From positions 62,656,948 through 62,720,947 of the forward strand of contig OY754464.1 in the NCBI GenBank assembly GCA_963575645.1: a stretch of DNA of 64,000 bases, written 5' to 3'. Positions within the stretch are counted from its first letter, which is position 1; every line of letters begins with the position of its first letter. The stretch is from Xanthostigma xanthostigma (taxonomy: Eukaryota > Arthropoda > Insecta > Raphidioptera > Raphidiidae). Below, piece by piece: positions 20,396 to 33,159 of this stretch. The notes below the pieces were generated by a model. It saw nothing but the letters and a program-made list of their open reading frames with translations, did not search any database and had not been told where the DNA came from. The position numbers and the translations under genes were made by a program.

Positions 20396-22009
20396 ATGTG
20401 AAGGGAATTAAAAATAATAAATTAAAACCTGAAATTAATTATACCTACTATCAATACAAAAATTTATATCTGGATTATATAGGGTTGGCCAATAGGTGCG
20501 AATAGTTATTATTATAGGCGATGAAATAAATTATAAACGATCACTTGCAAAATTTAATAACTTGAAATTTGCAATATTATTGTTTTTTACAGGCCCTAGC
20601 CTTTAGTAAACATTCATACTTATTGGCTGACTCTACATATGAAAATTATAGTACATAATATATATGTAAATGTATAAATATATATAGATAAATGAACAAT
20701 ATTATTAGAAAAATACAATTAGACTAAATCACATACAAAAATGAAATTCGGTTCACAGACGCGACTTTCTAGTTTGAGCACAATAATATTAATGGCATCT
20801 ACCGAAATGCGCATTTTTCGTTTAGGTGCGGCGAAATTTTTCTTTCGTTGCACACGATTTGAATTTAAAAAATGTAATTTGCCGGTGAACACAAGCAAAT
20901 AACAAGGTTAAATGTTTGTGCGAACATTTTTCCTTCTAATTTTCACAGTTGTATTATCGGAAAGTTCTATTCAATGATAGATTAAAATTTTATCATAATG
21001 TGTATTTGACATTTTCTTAGGCTAAGTTAACGTAATAATATATTGGAACTATAATTAGTATTGGTATTATGTTCTGATATTTTTTAGTTTTTTTTTTTGT
21101 AACTATTGTATTATTATGTGTAAATAACAAATTTTAATTGACAAATGAACTTGAGTAGAGAGTAAAACCCTTAATTAATTTATCCAAAATAATCATACTA
21201 TCTCATATAAAAAATTTCAGCTAATTGAGGCGACGGGTTCATTCTAACTTCGAGAATATTGGCATATATTAATAAAGAAAATAAAATTTCTGTTTCCGCG
21301 TACAGTGACGCAGATAACGGTTAGTAATAAATATTATGATTTTTGATACTTGTTTACACGGTTACCTATACAATATGTTATCACGTCATGTAGCCACCGA
21401 ACTAATTTTTTTGACAGATCTACACAACAAAAGAACAGCTGATTTTTTTAATTTTCAAAATAATTTCGAAACTGTTAAGTTTTTTTTACAAAACTTTCTT
21501 GTAAAGATAAATAGAATAATAAACCGTTATAAAAGATTATTATATAAAAATGACGTTATAGCATATTATGTCTGTTCTACGTATGCGCCGATTTTTCTTA
21601 AAAATAGTATGGTCTCTTCATATCTGCATATCAAACATCGGTATCGTGTTCACAGACAAATAGACGTATAGACTTTACCCAAAAACATGTCTTTTGGATT
21701 CGTGGGCCTCAAAACGAAAATATATTGTAAAGTTTTGAAAATTGAATTTTTACTTAATACCATTCCCCACTAGTGGAGTTGGGATGGTAAAGAACAATTG
21801 GATACAATAATACCTACATTATTATTTATTGAAAAGTTCTAATCAAACGTTAATCAAAGATTTGAATACCTACATAATATACAATAATTTTCCATAATCT
21901 TTTTTTAACTTTTTGAGACGAAAATAATGATATATCGGCTTTTATCTTAAGAAATTTCTTATTTATCTGACAAAATAAAATATATTCAGCAGTTTCACTA
22001 AAAATAATG
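20396..22009. other. intergenic DNA with unsupported frames
   Basis: The longest frame (21336-21671, plus strand, 111 codons) is rich in residues from AT-rich codons and shows no domain, signal or good codon pattern. I do not call it a gene. Confidence 0.35.
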
Positions 22010-22019
22010 CTGAACTAGA

Positions 22020-22456
22020 GATATCTGTCATACAGTTCGGAGTTATGTTCTGGGGAGATAGCGTTGACACGCAAAAAAATTATAATTCTTCAAAAAAGAT
22101 GCATTCGTATCATGGCGGGAGTGGCACCACGAGAGCACTGCAAGCCCCTCTTTCAAAGATTACAAATATTAACTATCTATGATCTCTACATCTTAGAGAG
22201 TCGCAAATTCGTCAAGAATAACCCAGAATTTTTTGAAAATAATATCTACAATAATGAATACGATACAAGAAATAAGAAAAAAAAAAAATAAACACCGACT
22301 CGTTAACAGTTGTAAATCGTGGTATCACCAACGCCATGATACGAGTGCATAATAAACTCCCGAATGATCTAAAAAATATAAATAATCGCAAAAAATTTAA
22401 TTCTGCTTTAAAAAAATATCTGCTGTTAAAAAGTTGCTATAGTATAAACGAATTTT
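22020..22456 (+). pseudogene. LINE reverse transcriptase C-terminal remnant (frame-broken)
   Basis: The text reads through frame breaks: VIQFGVMFWGDS, then LQKRCIRIMAGVAPREHCKP, LQILTIYDLYILES and later NKLPNDLKNI and KKYLL. These blocks (FGVIFWG, Q.R.IR.I.G, L.IL....Y..E, KLP..IK, FK..LK.YLL) are the standard C-terminal tail of Jockey/CR1-like ORF2 proteins. A 3' untranslated tail follows to about 22540. At least one frameshift and the stop at 22289-22291 make it a pseudogene. Confidence 0.75.
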
Positions 22457-22540
22457 AACATTGTACTTTATTTTAACCTTTATATGACTATGTAATAGAC
22501 TTCGGTCTCGTTTACAGATAAATATATTTATATTCATATC

Positions 22541-24121
22541 TTTATTTAAGATTGGGATAAGTGTTACTTCGTTTGATGTAACTGCTCCACATTTGTGGAA
22601 TGAATTAAATTGATGTACGCTGAAACTTCAAAACCAACACATTCAATTGAAAAAGTATACCATATTTTATCTACCTCTACATGACCTCGTTATTTATTCA
22701 TGCTATTTTACTTTTAATTGATGTTATTTTGAAAAAAAAACTGACATATTGTGACATTTATTAATTGTTCTTTTATAACTAGAAATAGAAATATTACCTT
22801 TTAATTTTAAATTGTTATTTTCCAATTAGCTGATGATGGCTGAAAATAAAGATGTTGTGTGGCGTAAGGATCAAAATAAAAAACACCTAACTGAAGATAA
22901 GAACTTTAAAAATATATTGCAGTGAAGATTAGTACAGTGTTGCTCCTTAGCGAGTCGCTCTTTTTTTTGTGAATGACTCACTCCGAGCGCCATCGCTCTG
23001 TGCTGAGCTATTCTGTACTGTTGCATTCGCACATTTACAGAGCGCACGCAGCACAGGCCACAAAGGCACTAGTGAATTTTGCACGTACGGAGTTATCTTT
23101 GCTGAGGCATTTAATGTTGAATGACACACTGTGAGTGTAATAGTACTAATCTTACAGTGACTTAAACCATTCACATTGACGTCGTTGACAAAATTATTAT
23201 TGTTAAGCTTTTATTATACTTTATATTATACTTTATAGTTAAACTGAAATACGAATAATATAAGATCAGTATCATATTAAAATGAGCTCAGAGCTAAGTG
23301 TGTGTATTGTGCTGTGCATGCATGATGACAGTTCATACCTCTGCAGTTTGTACTCTTGTGTAGTGCATACTGTCTAGTGTCGCTCTTTTGAACGACACGC
23401 TCTGAGCGACTATTTTTAGTGAGCGGAGCGCATGAAGCCAGCTCCCAATAAAGAGTCATGTGGACACATCACTAGTGAAGATTATTAATTTTTTTATAAT
23501 GTACCTGTGTAGTCTGAGTCCCCCTCTACAAATTTGCTTGGTATAAAGTAGGGGCCTAACGCGATGTGATATGACGCTTAAAAAAACGGCAAAATTCAAA
23601 AGTTCTCTACGAAATGGCAGAAAATTATTGAACAGCATCTGGGTGATCTTTTAGTAGCGGGAAAAATATTTTCTGTTAAAACTCACTGACTCTCGTTTTA
23701 ACGTAATGTCACTTCACTTATAATTCATCATTCACAATATATAAACTACTATTTAATACTAATATTGATATATTTATATTCTAGACTTTTTTTATTCAAA
23801 TTGAATACAGCTATGAAAAATAGAAATTGTAAAATTTTACGTAATTTATATATAATCCAGCAATGACAAACCAGATAATGCGAACACTAAACACATGGAG
23901 ACTAGAAAAGGAGTATGAACTCCATATAGGTATACTTACAATTAATTTCCTAAAATAAGACGGTACTAATGTTCTGTATCCACCGAAATGAGGGAGTAGT
24001 ATGTACCAAAATCATAAAGAATTTTTTGAAAAATAAATTATTTAGCATTGTTATAAATTTAATTCACGTCGGTACAAAACGGAAACAAGCGACGTAAGTG
24101 GTAAAAAAAGAAAACGTAATT
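22541..24121. other. intergenic DNA with a GC-richer patch and short direct repeats
   Basis: At about 22952-22992 and 23379-23410 a GTCGCTCTTTT...GA.GAC.C.CTC.GAGCG pattern is repeated in the same orientation about 430 bp apart, bracketing a GC-richer stretch. The small frames here have no recognisable content. It might be an old element; I cannot name it. Confidence 0.35.
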
Positions 24122-24467
24122 CAGTAGAACCTCTTTAAGTCGAATCTCGATAAGTCTAAAAACTCCAAAACTCGAAAAAATGTTTTGTTTCCTTCCCTTC
24201 AAACCCCAAAATCTCCAATACTCGAAATCTCAACCATCTTTAGGTCGAAATAATCAGTGAGTTCCTACAAACCATTTCGATACATATTTTCCCAACAAAA
24301 AATAAATTGGACCTCTGTATCTCGAACACAGCAACTCAAAATTAGTTAGAATGAATCTTAACCTCTACAAGTAGAATATTTCTTTACAAAATCAGCCTAA
24401 GTCGAAAACTCTACAACTCGATTTTTCTGACGTCTCCCTTGAAGTTTGACTTACAGAGGTTCTACTG
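24122..24467. mobile_element. pogo-type MITE (GTCGAA-rich), copy 1
   Basis: The inverted ends are CAGTAGAACCTCTTTAAGTC and the complement of CAGTAGAACCTCTGTAAGTC. TA follows the right end. AAGTCGAA/ACTCGAA motifs recur throughout. A second copy is at 47104-47473. No transposase. Confidence 0.75.
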
Positions 24468-24561
24468 TATTTGCGATTTTGTGGGCAAATTCTGTCGATT
24501 CTGCCATTTGAGTTTGTGTTCCTTGTATAGTCTCCAAGACTGAGCAACGCTAAAGTGTTAA

Positions 24562-25282
24562 GGAGGTTGATCCGTTACAATCCCAATCAAAAGTAAGTCG
24601 AATTTTAAATGGGAACTTTTCCATAATAAATTTTTACAAAAGGTTATAAGGTTAAGTCGATGATACCAATAAATTATTGTCATAACGGCATAAATAAACA
24701 TTTTTTTTTAATATTAATTAATTATTTCAGTATTTGACTTAATGGACTAACTTTTGAATTTTTTGTACAAAATTAGGTTAGATATACCTAATAAATTTAT
24801 GTAAATATCTGTATTTTACAGATTTTTTGCAGTAAATAATTAAAAAAAAATGAGAAGTAATAACTATTAAAACTAAATCATTAAAAAGTTGAAAATTCAG
24901 TTAATATTGTTAAAATTGTCAAGAATAAAAGTCCATAATCGAAAAGTGCTAAGGTTTAATATTTTTTTTTATTGATTAAAAGTCTCCTAATTAAATTGGA
25001 AAAAATATAAAATATGCGTAAGACATCGATGCTTTACATAGTTAGTTTTTGGAACTGCTGACATTATTTGGTTATTTGCAAAAAATTTTTGATGTACCGT
25101 TTGCATGCTAGGTTGACATATTTTCCATAAGACTACATGTAAAAGTTTTTTTTTTTATTTTTAACTTTATAAATCTCCTAATAATTTTGGATTTTTCACA
25201 GAAAATTTTGCCATAAAAAAATCTATTAAAAAAACTTTATTTCAGATTTGTTTCATTATGTTCGTAAAACGGCTCAACCTCC
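24562..25282. mobile_element. TTAA-flanked non-autonomous element (GGAGGTTGA ends), copy 1
   Basis: The left end GGAGGTTGATCCGTTACA and the right end (complement of GGAGGTTGAGCCGTTTTA) are inverted and flanked by TTAA on both sides. An inverted copy is at 54952-55644 and an internal fragment is near 51036-51165. The TTAA target suggests piggyBac-type mobilisation. No protein is encoded. Confidence 0.8.
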
Positions 25283-25571
25283 TTAAAGTACCATGTTATA
25301 GTTAGTTAACACTTCGTTTCTATTGTATGTCTAGTTAATGGATCAATCGTGTTATGCGAGCAGCGCAAGCTATCACTATTTATTTGTTGCTGTTGATATA
25401 TTGTCGCATTACAGTTGGTCACCGGTTCGCTGTGGAAACTCAACCGATAACTTGTGGCCGCTCCGTTTATTGGCTCAGACATTAGAGATATCTGGCCAGC
25501 GCTCGGAAGACGTCGAATGATATCATTGTTCTGAAACTAATTTTTTTTTAAAGAAATTAACAAATTACTGT

Positions 25572-25609
25572 AGAGAGAGAGAGAGAGGGGGGAGAGATAG
25601 AGAGAGATT
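25572..25609. repeat. GA-rich microsatellite
   Basis: An imperfect (GA)n tract interrupted by a GGGGGG run and a GATA. Confidence 0.8.
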
Positions 25610-25838
25610 GTAGATTATAGACTTAAAACACAGGAATAATTTTCTCCAACATATTTATTATAAATTTGTGACTTAAGTAGATTCTCAGAACTTTTAGGGT
25701 TCCGTGGCTAAATTACAAAATACGAAACCCTTATAACTCCGTCATCTTTCCATCGATTCGGATAAAATTTTACAAGCAGATGTCTTATGCGAACCGTGAT
25801 ATAAAGCGTGGTTCAATAAGAGTGCAAGATTCAAAGGT

Positions 25839-26190
25839 TCAATAAAACAAGATTTTCTGTGACAAAGCATTGAAATATTTATAGGGTTCTAAAGTAGATA
25901 TTTGGGAATTATGTATGGAACAACACATTTGGTAAATGGTCTCCACGGTTTTGCTGGCACATGCGTACTCTTTTGGCAAAATTTTCAATAATGATATTGC
26001 AAACATGTAGCGATATTTCGTTGTTACAGCGTCTAATTTTTGCCTTGAATGTATGGTGGTCGCGGGCTTGTTGGCAAAAACCTGTGACTTCAAATAACCC
26101 CATAGCCAAAAGTCAACGGTGTCAAATCGCACTGAGAATGATTTTGTGCACAAAAATTACCATGCACTTGGCAGAAGTTGTTGAGTTAAT
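25839..26190 (-). pseudogene. mariner-like transposase C-terminus
   Basis: The frame includes DTVDFWLWGYLKSQVFANKP followed by AT and a degenerate helical tail. The D..DFWLWGYLKS.V...KP block is the region of the last catalytic Asp in this mariner-like family. A second overlapping frame carries related residues, indicating a frameshift. It pairs with the N-terminal fragment at 27563-27381. Confidence 0.7.
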
Positions 26191-26258
26191 TGGACTTTGT
26201 CGGCATGGAAATACAAACATTTAGTGAAAATACGCTGAAGAGTGGCTGTTGTAATTAA

Positions 26259-26451
26259 TAATAAAAATCGCAGGATTGTGGACAAAAAGTTATTTATTTG
26301 TGTACGACGTTTCGTCTATAGATTTAGACTTTTTCAAGTACAAATATGAAAATTTTCACATTTGTACTCGAAAAAGTCTAAATCTATAGACGAAACGTCG
26401 TACACTAAATAAATAACTTTTTGTCCACAATCCTGCGATTTTTATTATTAA
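26259..26451. mobile_element. hairpin MITE (AAAATCGCAGGATTGTG arms)
   Basis: Almost perfect arms of about 85 nt begin AAAAATCGCAGGATTGTGGA and converge on a short A/T loop, with CGACGTTTCGTCTATAGA inside. A short relative is at 59671-59752. At both loci the sequence GATATCGTGTCCATCGAGAT adjoins the hairpin, here displaced by the Helitron. Confidence 0.75.
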
Positions 26452-27244
26452 CTAGTGTACCCGTGCAAAACCTTTTGCATGTATTTTCTTATTGTTTTCA
26501 AAAATTGATATTTTGATACAGACCTATAGACAATAATTTTATTCCTCATTAGTTTCCATTTACAGTTATTTTTCTTTTGATTTAGCTTGACCCATCAAGT
26601 TGTCTCTATATTTAATTGATTATAAATTCAAAGAAAATGTATGAGATCTGTTCATCGTTGTCATGGTTACCCCGCAAGAGCTGTCACAATTCATTTTTAG
26701 AAAATCTAACCTCATTTGATACATTTACGATTTTCACTATTTTTTTCTGATCTGAGACCAAATTTTAGACTTGGTACAGTCCATGTAATATTTAAAAACT
26801 CTATTTTGGCATTAAATTAATATGAACTTACACGTTCTTAAATTGTTTGGAAAATAAAATAAAATTTATTTGTCTATTAATATTTGGAATATTTGCGCTA
26901 AAAAACTAACTAATTTAAATATACACTTCAATTGTTAAAGTCGACTTGTCAAACTGTTTGTAAAATCTCCGACATACGTACATATTTGCATTTCTCTCAC
27001 ACTCATGTCTCGTGAACATCGAAGGATTTTCTCTCTTTACGTTCCTCTTCACCCCACTACCCCCTCGTCATTTTTACTATTATCGCTTGAAATCACCCCT
27101 TTTAAAGAAATTTCACCAAAAAAATAGCAATAACATATCTGTGAATTAAAGGCTTCAGTTTAAAAAAAAATTGTGTCAATCGGTTTAGTAGGGATGGCTG
27201 GCGGATTGTCTAGAGATTTAGGGCTTGTGTTTTAAATATATAGA
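26452..27244 (-). mobile_element. non-autonomous Helitron on minus strand
   Basis: The minus strand begins A/TCTATATATTTAAAACAC and ends GGGTACACTAG/T. This matches the TC...CTAG, A-to-T insertion rule. It is inserted immediately beside the hairpin element inside the mariner-like transposon. No Rep/helicase coding region. Confidence 0.8.
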
Positions 27245-27380
27245 TTATCTCGATGGACACGATATCTATTATATAGGCTGTTGAATGTTCAATTCTTATG
27301 CACGATGACGAATCGACGTCCCTGGATTCTCGGCAACACTTTCGCCAACAGCCGTGATATATTGTTCAGAACGACCTCGA

Positions 27381-27563
27381 CTAGCTGTATTTCACATCAC
27401 TAACTGAACCAGTTCTTTCGAATTTTTCAATTATTATTTTCACAGCAGATGAATTAGGAACATTATCTCGATCGAAAATTGGATGCATTTTACGAATCGT
27501 GGCAATCAAACTTTCATCACTTTGATAATAATGTTTAACAATCAGGACGTGTAAATGCTCCAT
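27381..27563 (-). pseudogene. mariner-like transposase N-terminus (DUF4817-like HTH)
   Basis: MEHLHVLIVKHYYQSDESLI is followed by ATIRKMHPIFDRDNVPNSSA, VKIIIEKFERTGSV and SDVKYS. This matches the N-terminal helix-turn-helix found in a large insect mariner-like family: ES..AT.R, F.R..P.S..V..L..KF..TGSV.D. Beyond the stop the family pattern resumes (AVGESVAENPGTSIR) before the hairpin element interrupts it. Inactive. Confidence 0.7.
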
Positions 27564-27840
27564 GTTTACTAACTCCCACCTGTTACCTATTGATCTGTCA
27601 TGTCATAATCAATTTGTCATTATGCCAGCTAAAATGGCGTGCAATTCAAAGCTTGCACTCTTATTGAAACGCCCTTTAATTGTGTAATGAAATTACAAAA
27701 AAAATCATTTGGGTGTAGCTTTCTGTACATAATACTGAGGGATGAAAATTTGTTTTTTCGCGCACTTCATTGCGTGGGGTATTGTTAGACAGGTCTTCAA
27801 AAATGCAATACAAGTCAATTTTTTACTATCCATATTAAGT

Positions 27841-29148
27841 CGCGTCAATGAATACATAAAACAGGCAATAGGTACTTTGAAGTCCGCATGAACAGCATCG
27901 ATTTTGATGACTTTTTTTTTGTAAACTTAGTTTTTTTATATTACTGAAAATCAGAAACCTTTTGGGGCGGGGAACGATTTATTTATATTGTTTAAGAGGC
28001 TCGGGATAGTCAGAAGCATGAAAAAATGTTTATAAAGCTTATAATATTTCAACTTGACTTCACTAAATTTTCAAAAAAAAAAAAATATTTTGGACGAAGT
28101 TATAGTTATCTGTTGGATCCCTCTCACAAGTAGATAATGCTTTGCGGTGACCATCATAACTTTGTGCTGGTTCATCCAAAATCAATAAAGCAAAGAAAAG
28201 TCTTTAGTTTAATAGTAAATTTAGGACATAATCAAAGGTTTTTTTTTATTAATAGAATGGCGGCTTCTAAAAGCTTACACCCGAATTTGTAAGGACTGGT
28301 TGTTATAAAAGTCGAAGTTTTCAACAAAAACAAAAATCCTTTGATCAAGTCCTAGTTTTTTATGCTTTCAATAAGCTGTAAAAATTAAATTTAAATCCAT
28401 TCAGTGGTTCTTGAATTTCAGTGGTCACCGACTTCGAAAACAGAGGTTCGAAAAACTCGTTTCAAGTTTTAGTCTTACCTACACCGAGTCAGCTAATCCT
28501 GGGGCATAATTATAATAATTATCTCGGAGACTATTCATTCAATTCACTTGAAATTTTCAGGGAATATTTTCAAAACGACATACTACAAGAAAATGCAAAA
28601 AAGATATTGATTTTTCAAAATCCTGACTATCTATAACCCCTTAAACAATATCTATGCTATTTATGTAAGAAAAAAAATGTTTACTTACGATATTCATTCA
28701 AAACTTATAAATACATATATTTTTACAAATTTTGAATGAATATCGGAAGTAAACATTTTTTTTCTTACATAAATAGCATAGATATACTAATAAACTAAAG
28801 ACTTTTCTTTGTTTTATTGATTTTGAATGAACCAGCCCAAAGTTATAATGGTCACCCCAAAGCATTATCTAATTGTGAGAGGGATCCAACAGATGGCTAT
28901 AACTTCGTCCAAATTTTTTTTTTTTATTTAGTGAAGTCGAACTGAAATATCATAAGCTTTATAAAATAAAAAATTAAATTTTGTCGAAAAAAGGTTATTA
29001 CAATTTTTTTCATCCCTCTGACTACTCCGAGCCCCTTAAACAATAATATAAATAATTCATTCCCCGCCCCAAAAGTTTTCTGATTACTAATAATATAAAA
29101 AAACTAAGTTTTAAAAAAAATCATCAAAATCGAAGCTTCATTGACGCG
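27841..29148. mobile_element. foldback element B, about 1.3 kb
   Basis: Arms of about 380 nt run from CGCGTCAATGAA at the left to its complement at the right. They share GGATCCCTCTCACAA, AATAAAGCAAAGAAAAGTCT and CCCCGCCCCAAAAG blocks. The loop holds a second hairpin (28662-28778) built on TTATGTAAGAAAAAAAATGT. The frame at 28421-28636 has no domain. No transposase. Confidence 0.7.
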
Positions 29149-29755
29149 CCTAATGATTATAATGATTCATCAACCGCGAGACCGAGAATTTATAGCTATG
29201 AAATCACAACACCTTTTTCAGTAATTACTTAAATGAAATAATAACGGTATTAATAATAACATTACAAACGGTAGCTTTGATTAGTGGTTAAGCGTTTATC
29301 CTTTATCTAAACTTTCTGTAAACATGTCATGTAACTGGTTTCCCTAAGCTTTTGCTAGTTATGTTTTAAACACTTTACATCTTTTACCGCATGGATACAA
29401 ATTACAAGTTGTCAAACTCAATCTCGTATGTTCCGCTGGTGTCCCCTTTATAAGCTAGACTTCATAACAAAGTGTAAAAGGCATTTATAGTTCCACCATA
29501 CAGAGAGTTATGTCAGAAACTTGGTACATACAATACCATTACGTTTATAGGTACACGCCATTTTAAATTCTTGACTACATATGCACTTCAAAATTAAAGA
29601 GATTTTAAATGTATCAGCTGGATAAAGTATGCACTTTAAGGTTCTTACATAATTTATGAAAGACAGTGGTGGATTTATAAGGAGTAGACCGTTTTTCTGC
29701 GGCCTTGAAAGAAACAAAGAAAGTGATATGAAACAAGCAACACGTAATTATTAGA

Positions 29756-30455
29756 TGTCCCTTAAGGGCACGCTCTGATCTCGGTTCGATTGTGGTCCGA
29801 CCAAATATTCTTTAATTATTGTTTGGAACGGAAACTTGATACGCCACTCCTTCCTATCGAAAGTTTTAGAACACAACAACAATTAACGCAGATATAAGGG
29901 TTTTTGTGACGACAGGAAGCCAAATCCCAAGCTTACAACAACAATGAATGCAGGTAAAAGAAAGGACCAGAACATTATCGAAGGTTACCCAGCACCTATA
30001 AATAACGGCACGCGTTAGGAGTCAGTCAGTCAGATACAGCGCGTTAACAGCGAGTAGTACGTACAGTGAGATACAGATAGCTGTGAAATAAATTGCTCAG
30101 TCGGTGCAATAATACGGAGGTAACTATAGAGATAGAAGATAAATGAACTGGGTGCAGTGCGGTTTAATAAACCATTGAGTGCAATTATATAAATCTGGAT
30201 TAACATAAATAATCTCTTGCATATAGTTGTTAATAGATAAGTGTGCTAATGAACTTTGGTGTTTATGTGTTGTAGATATTTTGTATACATCATTAGTGAC
30301 TTTTTATTCTTCGTTAGTTGTTCTTTTATTTTATTAGTTTTGTTTCTGTTACGCTATAAGAATTACTTTTCGTTTTTGTTTTAACTGTTAAACTGTTAAG
30401 CGTTTGTTATTGTAAATTAATAGTTTCCACCACGAACTAGAACAGTTTTGTTACA
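29756..30455 (+). mobile_element. solo LTR, family copy 1
   Basis: This is related along its 3' two-thirds to 58971-59630 and 39757-40193: GATAAGTGTGCTAATGAACT, AACTAGAACAGTTTTGTTAC and the terminal TTACA. The first position is set at TGTCCC by analogy. No matching target duplication was seen. There is no internal coding region, so it is a solo LTR of a Gypsy/Ty3-like retrotransposon by inference. A TATA-like CACCTATAAATAACGG lies in the middle. Confidence 0.65.
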
Positions 30456-31659
30456 ATACTTTGCCGTTTATGCTCAAGTCACGTCTCGCGCCGTTCTAAG
30501 GACAAGTTTCTAAAACATTTTGATCGCACCAAACCATTTCTGCTATCATGGTTCCGCGTCTGTATTAATGCAATCTACATGCTTGCAACGCTTTCTTTGA
30601 AAGCTCTGTATCAAAACGAAGAGAAAAGCTTACTGGGAATTTGAACAAAGTATAACATATTATTATTTTAAACAGGTCTTACGTAAATATGGAAAAATGT
30701 TATAAAATTCTCTCTCATTTTTTCTGCGGGTTAAAGTGAGATGAATCCACTATGATTTTATTTCATTCTATTTTAGGTGCTCTCTTCTTCTAACGCCACG
30801 AGTAGGAACGATGTTTTGATATTTTAAATCATTAAGTACCTAAATGAATAATGACGAAGGATTTTGATGTGTAACATCTTAGCTCTCGGTATGGGCAGTA
30901 ATTTTGTGAATACAGAGGAAATGCGTCAAGGAAGTACTTTAATATGATTCTTTTGCGCGGCCTACAGTTGGCGCATGAGCTGCAGCGTATTAGAGAGAGA
31001 GAAAGCGAGAAAAAGAAAGAAGACACAGCTATCAATCGTGCTGTTTTAAATACAGTGTGAAATAAACATTTATAATATGAATTAAATAATTAATTATATT
31101 ATAGTTCGTTATATGAATTCATTTCTGAAGGCTAGTTGGGTAAAGTAAGTTTTAAAAAATTATGTTACTCATCATTGGAGACTACTGTAAGATACGCGAA
31201 TTTTTTTGACTAGCATTTAAAACGGCTTCACAACACATTTTTTTAATTTGGCACAAATATACAATATCTATACTTAAAATTTCGAGCACTAACGTTTTTG
31301 CGCTATACTACAGTCAACGCGATTGGCGTTAGTGACGTAAAATTTAAAAATTTGTAACTTCATTAATATTTAACTTGTTGAAATAAAATAAAAGCTACTG
31401 GGTTTGTGGTAATGATTTCTAATCGGAAACAGTCATATGTTAATTATTTTTTAAAACCTCATTGCATAAAAGGTAACGCCAATATCAGAAAACATTTTTA
31501 TGCAACGTTCAACTAGCGAAAACTGATATGTTTGCAATCGGAGCGTGACCAATTGCGTGACTAATACGAGATTTTATCAGATTATCATCGAACCAAGAAC
31601 CAAGAGCGTGACCTTATCTATATTCTATTATATATATACGGATCCAGCAAAAGTCCGGC
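30456..31659. other. intergenic DNA, nothing recognised
   Basis: No gene or complete element was resolved. A CAACGCGATTGGCGTTAGTG block near 31316 loosely resembles sequence in the TIR element at 33331. Confidence 0.35.
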
Positions 31660-32275
31660 AACGAAATTTCCTGAAGGGTAGGTTTCCGTGAAAAAAGTTT
31701 CGAACAAAAGTTGCTCAACTTGGAAGGCGAAATCATTTGCACACTAAACTCACCCCCACTTTCTCATACCCTCGCAGGGGGTGGGGGTGAATCTAAAATC
31801 TAAAATTTTTTCTCACCGACTATGATTTTCCGAAGAGAAATATCGAACTTTGGTCCGAATTTTTTTTTTCCGAATCTTCCCTGCACCCCCAAATGAATGC
31901 TCTCCCAAATTCGTATTCCGTTATTTGGGGTGAAAAGTCGGCTTATCGGGGAGTCGATTCTGTGGGAGATTACTTACAACAATTTTTTGCATATTTTCCA
32001 CAGGAAAAATAATGTTGGTAGCTATATTTTTCAAATTTTTGCGAATAACGAATTTTCGAGAGCATTCATTTGGGAGTGCAGGGAAGCTTCGGCGGATAAA
32101 AAAATTTTCGAACAAAAGTTTGATATTTCTTTTCGGAGAATCATAATCCGTGAGAATAAATGTGGGTTCCCATTTAAAATTTTAGATTCACCCTCACCTC
32201 CTGCGAGGGATGAGAGAGTGAGGGTGAGTTTTGAGTGCAAAAAATTTCACCTTTTAAGTTGAGCAACATTTTTTT

Positions 32276-33159
32276 ATTAAATGCGCTCAGCTAGAGGCTA
32301 TATGCGCGGGTGGGAGTGCAAATATATAAACATGTGGTACTGTATGAAATGAAGATAAATGTGGAACTAAATGAGGTGGTATCAATACAGATTAGTAAGT
32401 ATGATTGCTATCAAGGTGGTGTATTCTATTTTCCACTTTTTAGTTTATTGGATTATATTTTATTTTTCAGAACAGTCAGTTCAAGAAACTGTTGAACTTT
32501 GGTGATAGTTTCTTCGTCATCCTGAAGAATGTCATTTAATGTAGCAGGTAGGTTGGTTATTTGCCGTTCTCTGTTGTATTTGTTACAGGAAGAAAGTAGT
32601 AATCTGTTTATTACAGGTGTCGCATATTGCTGGGGGATCCTTCTTTAAAAGGTGCGAGTGGGTAAAAGCTGTATTCCTAATCCTTAAGCTGGTTAGATTA
32701 GTCTCAGCTCGTCGTTGAGACTGTAAAGAGGTGAAACATTTTTTTTGGTATCTTCCTTTAGTATTCGTAGTTTGTTGTTATCGGTGCTTAGCCAAACATT
32801 TTGTCAATCTAGATTAATTAGCGACTGGTATTTAGTATTGGCGCGCCGTCGGCTGTGATTTCAGTTGTTACTGGATCGTGGTTGGAGTGTGTAGCAAATC
32901 TGGCAAGTTCGTCTGCAAGCTCGTTTCCAGTAATTCCGCTATGCCCAGGAGTCCAAATGAAAATTATTTTGTATTCCGATGTTAATGAATATAAAAAATT
33001 TAGAATTTTAGTCAGTATAGAGATGTTAGTCGTTGACTTATTGTTTAGAGCATATATTGCGCTGCATGAATCAGAGCATATGATATAGTTAATTGGTGGG
33101 AGGCTCTGGATTCTATATAAAGCCATGAGAATGGCGTACAATTCAGCTGAGTAGATTTT
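32276..33159 (-). mobile_element. 5'-truncated non-LTR retrotransposon with RNase H
   Basis: The minus-strand order is RNase H domain, then an LRILKEDT segment, a zinc-finger-type SHLLKKDPP..C block in another frame, and a C-terminal LPATLNDILQDD tail. Target duplication TTTTTTATT flanks it (about 32270 and 33156). RNase H plus the late zinc knuckle places it among I/R1/Loa-like or Jockey-related LINEs. Confidence 0.75.

Larger units (their letters stand above)
25804..27676 (-). mobile_element. mariner-like transposon with DUF4817-type transposase, broken
   Basis: The inverted ends share TTCAATAAGAGTGCAAG and are flanked by TA (25802-25803, 27677-27678). On the minus strand the N-terminal helix-turn-helix part (27563-27381) and the C-terminal tail (about 26190-25839) of one transposase lie in the right order. 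Between them the coding sequence is replaced by a hairpin element and a Helitron, so the catalytic middle is lost. Confidence 0.75.
25694..27830. mobile_element. outer repeat (TTAGGGTTCCGT end) split by a mariner-like element
   Basis: The left end TTAGGGTTCCGTGGCTAAAT and the adjacent CTTTCCATCGATTCGGAT match, in reverse, the right end of the repeat at 49796-50785. The sequence after the mariner-like insert (TTTCGCGCACTTCATTGCGT and GACAGGTCTTCAAAAATGCA) matches its other part. The two halves therefore belong to one dispersed repeat interrupted at 25804-27676. The repeat class is unknown to me; its outer boundary beyond 27830 is uncertain. Confidence 0.55.

Noticed and set aside
21336..21671. 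111-codon frame
   Set aside because: Composition follows AT-rich codons, with no signal peptide, domain, splice-site support or polyadenylation signal close by.
31897..32262. 121-codon frame in foldback C
   Set aside because: It spans the loop and right arm of an inverted repeat; the opposite arm gives unrelated frames and no domain is visible.
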